Shown in pieces: positions 42,135 through 46,878 of a DNA stretch of 46,878 bases. A program made the translations under genes and the position numbers. This DNA is from Mucilaginibacter polytrichastri (GTDB lineage Bacteria > Bacteroidota > Bacteroidia > Sphingobacteriales > Sphingobacteriaceae), in NCBI RefSeq assembly GCF_001911425.1, contig NZ_MPPL01000001.1, positions 2,115,417-2,162,294 on the forward strand. Direction: 5' to 3'. Under the pieces are notes generated by a model, which saw only the letters and a list, made by a program, of their open reading frames with translations, searched no databases and had not been told where the DNA came from. The stretch's first letter is position 1; each line of letters begins with the position of its first letter.

Positions 42135-42425
42135 TTATAGATTGTTTATTGTTTCCTGCTCTTTAAGCGCTGCAATATTATTCTGGCTGTTAAAAGTATC
42201 AGCCTGGCCTGCAAAGTATTCTAGTATTGCGGCTATGTTATCCAGGTTATCAGCAACACGCTGGTGCATATCCGGCAAATCTTTATCAAGCCTTTTATCG
42301 CCAAGGTCTATATTATCTACTTCTATTTTAGCCAGTTTTTGTATCACAGCCTGTTGACTGTTTTTCAAGTCTTCTAATTCATGGACTATCTTTTCCATCA
42401 AATCAAATTTCCTTATCTTATCCAT
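42135..42425 (-). CDS. Small coiled-coil protein, 96 aa
   Basis: I do not recognise a named family. The 96-residue protein is highly charged and helical: LMEKIVHELEDLKNSQQAVI, then QKLAKIEVDNIDLGDKR and HQRVADNLDNIAAILEYFAG. Heptad-like Leu/Ile spacing suggests a coiled-coil or two-helix hairpin, cytoplasmic, without signal peptide or Cys. It sits between the barrel and MFS genes on its own. Its codon use is normal for the region. No function is assigned. Confidence 0.65.
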   Translation of the reverse strand: MDKIRKFDLMEKIVHELEDLKNSQQAVIQKLAKIEVDNIDLGDKRLDKDLPDMHQRVADNLDNIAAILEYFAGQADTFNSQNNIAALKEQETINNL

Positions 42426-42530
42426 AGGTTGTTTTATTTAAAGTTTTAAACTCTTGATAAATCAACATACCTAAAGGTTAATTGTTTTGATTGGTATTTT
42501 AATAGCGGAATGAGCTATTAATTTATGCGG

Positions 42531-43691
42531 TTATTCGTCTTCTTTAATTTTCGATACCATCCATATTACAATACTTCCCATCAAAGCTATAATGCCAAAT
42601 GAAACCCTGATACCCGCTGCCTCTGCAATAAAACCTACTAACGGCGGTACTATTAAAAAGCCCAGGTAACTAATGGTTGATATAGAGGCTAATGCTCGGG
42701 CACTGCTCATAGTAGTTGATTTACCTGCCAGGCTAAACACCAGCGGCACAATGCATGATACGCCCAGCCCTGTAAATATAAAGCCGATAATAGCAGGTAT
42801 AGTGTAAGGTAACAACACTGCAATAAACAAGCCCGTGCTAATAAATATACCGCTATAAAATAAAATTCTTTTAATGCCAATTCGGCTTACCATTTTATCG
42901 CCCAAAAAGCGGCCTGCCGTTATGGCTATCATATAAAATACAAATGCGGCTGTGGCAGTTTGCTTTGAGGTATGTATGGCTTTTTCGAAGTAAATACCGC
43001 TCCAGTCATACATGGTATTCTCACAGGCCATACTTACAAATGCAATAACAGAAAACTTGATCAAAAATTTATCGGGCAGCGAAAATACTGGCTTCTTTTC
43101 TGTTTGCTGAACAACCGGTTCATACAAAGTATTGGAGAAAGCAAATAAAGAAAGCCCCATCATACTTACTCCCACAATGGGCAGGTGCCAGTTTGGTGCT
43201 ACATTATAGCTAACCATAATATAGCCGAGTGCAGCACCTGCAAAGCCTGCAATACTCCAAATACCATGAAAAGTAGTAATTATTGATTTATCGTAAAGCC
43301 TTTGTACACTTACGGCCTGTGCATTTGTGCTCACATTAAATAAATTGCGCGACGACCCAAAACCCAGCAATATAATAACCAATTGCCAGGGCGCTGATGC
43401 AAAGCCAACAAAACATAACATGAGGTTAAAAGCCAGTGCCCCCAAAAGCATTATCGCCCTGCTGCTGTAACGCCCCAGCAAATAATTAGTTAAAGGCATG
43501 GTAACCATTAAACCAACAGGCAGTGCAAATAATATCCCTCCTAGTTGCGCCTCGTTAAGGTGCATCGTATGTTTAATAGTTGGGATGCGTGATGCCCAGG
43601 CCGAATAACTAAACCCCGAAATAAAGAAGAAAATAGCATTAGCAATCCTGATGTTTCTGGGAGATGCTGTTTTAAGCAGGGTTTGAGACAT
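42531..43691 (-). CDS. MFS transporter (YbjJ-like)
   Basis: A 386-residue integral membrane protein with about 12 transmembrane segments in two six-helix halves. The N-terminal segment reads IRIANAIFFFISGFSYSAWA, then SRIPTIKHTMHLNEAQLGG, the typical first loop of the YbjJ/fucose-permease-like group. The central loop near residues 195-215 (EPVVQQTEKKPVFSLPDK) divides the halves. GRFLGDKMVSRIG is a variant of the MFS loop motif. The substrate is unknown; sugars or small metabolites are exported or imported by relatives. A strong promoter match lies immediately upstream. An AT-rich hairpin (42500-42506 with 42514-42520) follows the gene but has no T run on the minus strand. Confidence 0.9.
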   Translation of the reverse strand: MSQTLLKTASPRNIRIANAIFFFISGFSYSAWASRIPTIKHTMHLNEAQLGGILFALPVGLMVTMPLTNYLLGRYSSRAIMLLGALAFNLMLCFVGFASAPWQLVIILLGFGSSRNLFNVSTNAQAVSVQRLYDKSIITTFHGIWSIAGFAGAALGYIMVSYNVAPNWHLPIVGVSMMGLSLFAFSNTLYEPVVQQTEKKPVFSLPDKFLIKFSVIAFVSMACENTMYDWSGIYFEKAIHTSKQTATAAFVFYMIAITAGRFLGDKMVSRIGIKRILFYSGIFISTGLFIAVLLPYTIPAIIGFIFTGLGVSCIVPLVFSLAGKSTTMSSARALASISTISYLGFLIVPPLVGFIAEAAGIRVSFGIIALMGSIVIWMVSKIKEDE

Positions 43692-43698
43692 GTGGCTG

Positions 43699-43728
43699 CA
43701 AAATTAAGGCATATTTGGCATTTAGCAA
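43699..43728 (-). promoter_or_regulatory. Bacteroidota-type promoter of the MFS gene, probable leaderless transcript
   Basis: On the minus strand TTG (43728-43726), 19 bases, then TAATTTTG (43706-43699) match the -33/-7 consensus of the main Bacteroidota sigma factor. Only seven bases separate the -7 box from the ATG at 43691, so transcription would begin within a few bases of the start codon. Confidence 0.7.
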
Positions 43729-43859
43729 TTTAATATAAACAGCTATGTCTTGTATAAACGTATTATCTAAGCCTTTTATAATTGAATTTTATTAAATTCA
43801 TTGTTTAATGTTATTCTGCGAATATTATTACCTGAAATCTCCACAATACTATTTTATTT

Positions 43860-45929
43860 ATGCTAAACTATATAACGGCAACAAGTACAATCAATAAGTT
43901 TAAGTTTGCGGTATTTCTAATTGTAGTTATCATTTCTTTTGCCTCCTGTAACCGGGTTAGTGATACCGCTAATAATAAACTTAGTAAAAAGTTTCAGACT
44001 ATAGATAGCCTTTTTGTTGTTGCAAAAACAGATAGTGCGTTAAAACTGCTTGCAAGTGTACGTGCCGAAACACCGGTTAGCAGTCCGTTAATAACTACCT
44101 ATTATTATCAAATGTCTACCCATGCAGATGATGGCACAATTGGAGGCAACGGCGCTGTAAAAATGAACATTTATGCAGATAGCGCAATTGCCTTTTTTAC
44201 CAAAAATCCGTCACGTATAAAATGGTACCCTAATGAGTATTTTCAAATTATGTTACTTAAAGGTGATGCCAGCATCCGTGCAAAAAAATACATTACCGCA
44301 CTTAATTATTATTACAAAGGGAAACAATTGCTAACCAATGGCGCTTGCGACAATGGCAACCTTGCGCAAAAAATGGCCTATATCTTTTATAGTCAAAAAA
44401 AGTATGCCTTAGCAGCTAAGTATTGGGCCGAGAGCGGCCGTAAACTACTTGATTGCCATGATAAGTTTACACCACAAAGGTTATTTTTTCTTCGGCAGGG
44501 AGCGTTTAGCAATGCAGGTTTTTCTTATTTCAGATCGGGCCAAAACGACAGTGCTAAATATTATTTCAACGAGGATCTAAAGTTAATTGCCAAGGCAGAT
44601 TTAGATAGCCTGGTTGGTAAAAAGTACATTTACGGTGCCCGGGAAGTGATATTTGACAACCTCGCCGGTTTAAGTTTATCGCAGGGTAATTTAAAAGAGG
44701 CCCAACAATATCTAGACAAATGCTTTGCCCTGCCTATTAAAGATATAGATGGTTTAAGAATCCCTCCATATATTAAACTGGTTAAAATAAATATGCAGCT
44801 AGGCAATAATGAAAAAGCCCTGGATGCATTTAAAAATGCCAAGGCCCTCCTTAATTTATATTACAAAGCCAACTCTGACCTTAATATTGAATGGAATCGT
44901 TTATACGCACAATACCTGTTTAAATTACAGAAGCCCCTGGAAGCTTATAAATATCAGGAAGCTTACATCAGGTTAAAGGATTCGGTTTATAACAGTTCTG
45001 TGAGTTTGTATGAGTTGGATGTAGACCGTGAGTTAAGCTCAATTAATCAGCAACAGTCATTTTTTGATCTGCAACGCCGCAATCAAACCAACAAAATATA
45101 TTTGGGCGGTATTAGCGTTATTGTGCTCTTATCAGTAGTGATTCTGGTTATGACGATAAGGAGCCTGAAAAAGACGCAGCGTAATCACATGGGTGCTACC
45201 CTGCACAATCAACAATTACACATTACACTTGAAGAGTTGGAACGGGTAAATAAAAATTATATCCGTGTTATGAGGGTAATGGCGCACGACCTGCGCAATC
45301 CCCTATCTGGTATGACCGGCCTTGCTACCATGTTATTAAGCGAAGATGAGTTTTCTGAAGAAAGCCGTCATATGCTTAAACTGATTGAAACCACGGGTAT
45401 TTACTCAATGGAAATGATTAATGAGTTGCTTAAATCGGGCCTGGCCGATGAAAATGAAGTAATAGAAAAACAAAACCTTGATCTAAAATCATTACTTTAT
45501 GATTCTGTTGAACTACTTCAATTTAAAGCAAAAGAAAAAGGCCAGGAAATAATCTTTGAAAGTGATAATACACCCATTTTAGCCAATGTTAACCACGAAA
45601 AAGTGTGGCGGGTTTTTAACAATCTCATTGTAAACGCCATTAAATTCAGCCACGAGGGAGGCACCATACAGGTAAGCATCAGGCTCAATAATTCGCAGGT
45701 AGTTATTGCCATTGCAGATACCGGCATTGGTATCCCCGATAAAGAAAAAGAAAGTGTTTTTGAAATGTTTACCCCCGCCAAAAAATTTGGCACCAATGGC
45801 GAACAGCCGTTTGGCCTGGGCTTATCCATATCTAAAAGGATAATAGAAAAACACAACGGGCAAATTTGGTTTGAAAGCCAAACAGGCATAGGCACAACAT
45901 TTTATATACAGCTCCCGGCTACTGTGTAA
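43860..45929 (+). CDS. TPR-containing membrane histidine kinase with lipoprotein-like N terminus
   Basis: A 689-residue sensor. A hydrophobic N-terminal segment ends FASCNR, with Cys 30 in a lipobox-like context (ISFASC). Residues about 60-400 form TPR-like helical repeats that would lie in the periplasm (YITALNYYYKGKQLL, YALAAKYWAESGRKLLD, NLKEAQQYLDKCFALP). A transmembrane helix (about 413-435, YLGGISVIVLLSVVILVM) leads to a cytoplasmic coiled coil, then HisKA with H476 in RVMAHDLRNPLSGM. HATPase_c follows with N box FNNLIVNAIKFS, G1 ADTGIGI and G2 FGLGLSI. The kinase is intact. There is no receiver and no adjacent regulator gene. The plan is common among Bacteroidota TPR kinases. The signal it reads is unknown. 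Confidence 0.9.
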   Translation: MLNYITATSTINKFKFAVFLIVVIISFASCNRVSDTANNKLSKKFQTIDSLFVVAKTDSALKLLASVRAETPVSSPLITTYYYQMSTHADDGTIGGNGAVKMNIYADSAIAFFTKNPSRIKWYPNEYFQIMLLKGDASIRAKKYITALNYYYKGKQLLTNGACDNGNLAQKMAYIFYSQKKYALAAKYWAESGRKLLDCHDKFTPQRLFFLRQGAFSNAGFSYFRSGQNDSAKYYFNEDLKLIAKADLDSLVGKKYIYGAREVIFDNLAGLSLSQGNLKEAQQYLDKCFALPIKDIDGLRIPPYIKLVKINMQLGNNEKALDAFKNAKALLNLYYKANSDLNIEWNRLYAQYLFKLQKPLEAYKYQEAYIRLKDSVYNSSVSLYELDVDRELSSINQQQSFFDLQRRNQTNKIYLGGISVIVLLSVVILVMTIRSLKKTQRNHMGATLHNQQLHITLEELERVNKNYIRVMRVMAHDLRNPLSGMTGLATMLLSEDEFSEESRHMLKLIETTGIYSMEMINELLKSGLADENEVIEKQNLDLKSLLYDSVELLQFKAKEKGQEIIFESDNTPILANVNHEKVWRVFNNLIVNAIKFSHEGGTIQVSIRLNNSQVVIAIADTGIGIPDKEKESVFEMFTPAKKFGTNGEQPFGLGLSISKRIIEKHNGQIWFESQTGIGTTFYIQLPATV

Positions 45930-46232
45930 ATACACTCACAAATATTATAACTACAATGTGTGTCAGTAACATATGTTATTGATGATTATTTAACACTTTA
46001 AGTATCAGATAAAATCAATTGACCTATTCTGCTTAACATTATATGCAAAAGTTGCACCACTCCCTTATATAATCACCACGCAATTTTTTTATTTTACTGA
46101 AAATCAGATCACAATGCCGGTACCTGCCTTTGCATAAGCATCTTCATATAGCATCGTGTGATTTGAAAATTCATTTTGTTTGTAAGGATATTTTCAGTTG
46201 TTTTGCCGCTGTTTATAATTAGTCTAAATAAA
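45930..46232. other. Intergenic interval before the TonB receptor gene
   Basis: No gene is seen. The interval holds a perfect palindrome TAACATATGTTA (45967-45978) and a promoter-like pair near its right end, both of uncertain role. I did not find a clear Fur-box-like palindrome. Confidence 0.45.
46175..46205 (+). promoter_or_regulatory. Candidate promoter of the TonB receptor gene
   Basis: TTTG (46175-46178), 19 bases, then TTGTTTTG (46198-46205), one mismatch from TAnnTTTG. It lies 27 bases before the ATG at 46233. Confidence 0.45.
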
Positions 46233-46878
46233 ATGAAGCAAAACTTTACACTCTTACTTTTATGTTTAATTTTCCCAACAGTGCTGCTGGCGCAAAATAC
46301 AGGCAGTTTAAAAACAATAGTTACCACATCAGATGGTAAACCTGCAACTGATATTTCAGTATACCTGAAAGAAACAAAAGCTGGCGGTGCCACCAATGAT
46401 AAAGGCGAGCATACAATTAACAAGGTTAAACCCGGCACATATACGCTGATAATCAGCGCGGTTGGTTTAGCCCCCGAGCAAAAGCCGGTGACTATTACAG
46501 CCGGGCAGTTAACCACGGTAGAAGTATCACTTAAAGAAAACGCCAGCCAACTTCAGGAAGTTGTTGTTAATGGCAATAAGCCTAATAAATTCGGGCAAAA
46601 AGAAAGCGGTTATGTTGCACGTATGCCGCTTAAAAATCTGGAGAACCCACAAGCTTACAGTGTGATCTCGAGCGAGCTGATTAAAGAACAGGTGATTACT
46701 AATTTTGATGATGCCTTAAAAAATGCACCGGGTGTAGATAAACTATGGTCATCAACCGGTAGAGCAGGCGATGGTGCAGGTTATTTCTCACTGCGTGGGT
46801 TTGCTGTGCAGCCCACCATGGTAAATGGCCTGCCGGGCTTAACTAACGGCGGGCTGGATGTTGCCAACATCGAACGTA
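46233..46878 (+). CDS. TonB-dependent siderophore-type receptor, 5' part (3' end outside window)
   Basis: The frame opens with ATG at 46233 and stays open to the window end (215 complete codons). MKQNFTLLLLCLIFPTVLLA is a signal peptide. Residues about 25-105 are a carboxypeptidase-regulatory-like domain (SDGKPATDISVYLKETKAGG, VKPGTYTLIISAVGL). QLQEVVVNG is the TonB-box-like region. The plug domain starts with ENPQAYSVISSELIKEQVI and continues DDALKNAPGVDKL and YFSLRGFAVQPTMVNG, close to siderophore receptors of the FhuA/FoxA type. It would import an iron-siderophore through the outer membrane. The substrate and the barrel are outside the window. Confidence 0.9.
   Translation, partial: MKQNFTLLLLCLIFPTVLLAQNTGSLKTIVTTSDGKPATDISVYLKETKAGGATNDKGEHTINKVKPGTYTLIISAVGLAPEQKPVTITAGQLTTVEVSLKENASQLQEVVVNGNKPNKFGQKESGYVARMPLKNLENPQAYSVISSELIKEQVITNFDDALKNAPGVDKLWSSTGRAGDGAGYFSLRGFAVQPTMVNGLPGLTNGGLDVANIER

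Noticed and set aside
42500..42520. Hairpin after the MFS gene as a terminator
   Set aside because: A 7-bp AT-rich stem without a T run on the minus strand is too weak to call.
46109..46516. Open frame antisense to the TonB receptor start
   Set aside because: The plus-strand frame has a signal peptide, a regulatory-like domain and a plug domain, so the minus frame is a shadow.

Overview
The window looks like chromosomal DNA of a Sphingobacteriaceae-type Bacteroidota, probably Mucilaginibacter or a close relative. The signs are a GH92 alpha-mannosidase, SusC/FhuA-style TonB receptor architecture with an N-terminal carboxypeptidase-like domain, many lipoproteins with Bacteroidota-like signal peptides, Bacteroidota-type -33/-7 promoter sequences (TTG, 19 bases, TAnnTTTG), and REP-like palindromes of a style I associate with this family. 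The genus is an inference. I saw no tRNA, rRNA, CRISPR array, IS element, prophage or replication origin.

Layout. 1-908: 3' end of a cytochrome c domain protein and a convergent TPR protein. 1218-4119 (minus): a three-gene ABC importer of the TrpXYZ/PF04392 type with a small unknown gene downstream. 4201-6180: methionine-type aminotransferase plus omega-amidase, a methionine-salvage pair. 6246-10367: an MprF/LpiA-like aminoacyl-lipid synthase followed by an AcvB/VirJ-like protein, with a REP-like hairpin between them. 10448-16050: a CzcCBA-type heavy-metal RND efflux operon closed by a strong terminator. 16146-18758: a secreted GH92 mannosidase. 18821-19709: a gene-free tandem array of about nine 104-bp units, each carrying two hairpins with mutually complementary loops. 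19720-20601 (minus): PPK2. 20707-26265: PBP1A and a large predicted metallopeptidase/beta-propeller/beta-barrel fusion. 26372-31008: fasciclin protein, a cysteine-poor MsrB lipoprotein, a GIY-YIG-like protein, an XRE-S24 self-cleaving-type repressor, a Spy/LTxxQ-like protein, and bioF-bioD. 31030-34480: an OB-like secreted protein, a DUF4142 lipoprotein and two tandem paralogous lipoproteins of unknown function. 34604-41089: a signalling cluster with a PAS-PAS-HisKA protein lacking an ATPase domain, a GAF-PAS histidine kinase, a BLUF photoreceptor, a DUF885 peptidase and a GAF histidine kinase. 41297-46878: an outer-membrane barrel, a small coiled-coil protein, an MFS transporter with a well-matched promoter almost at its start codon, a TPR histidine kinase, and the 5' part of a TonB-dependent siderophore-type receptor.

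How the genes work together. Most of the window is ordinary envelope, transport and sensing biology arranged in short operons. The parts most worth a second look are the 18.8-19.7 kb hairpin array, the synthase/AcvB pair (a lysyl-phosphatidylglycerol system in a phylum not known for that lipid), the PBP1A-linked peptidase-propeller-barrel fusion, the kinase cluster with a BLUF protein and a catalytically incomplete kinase, and the duplicated unknown lipoproteins.
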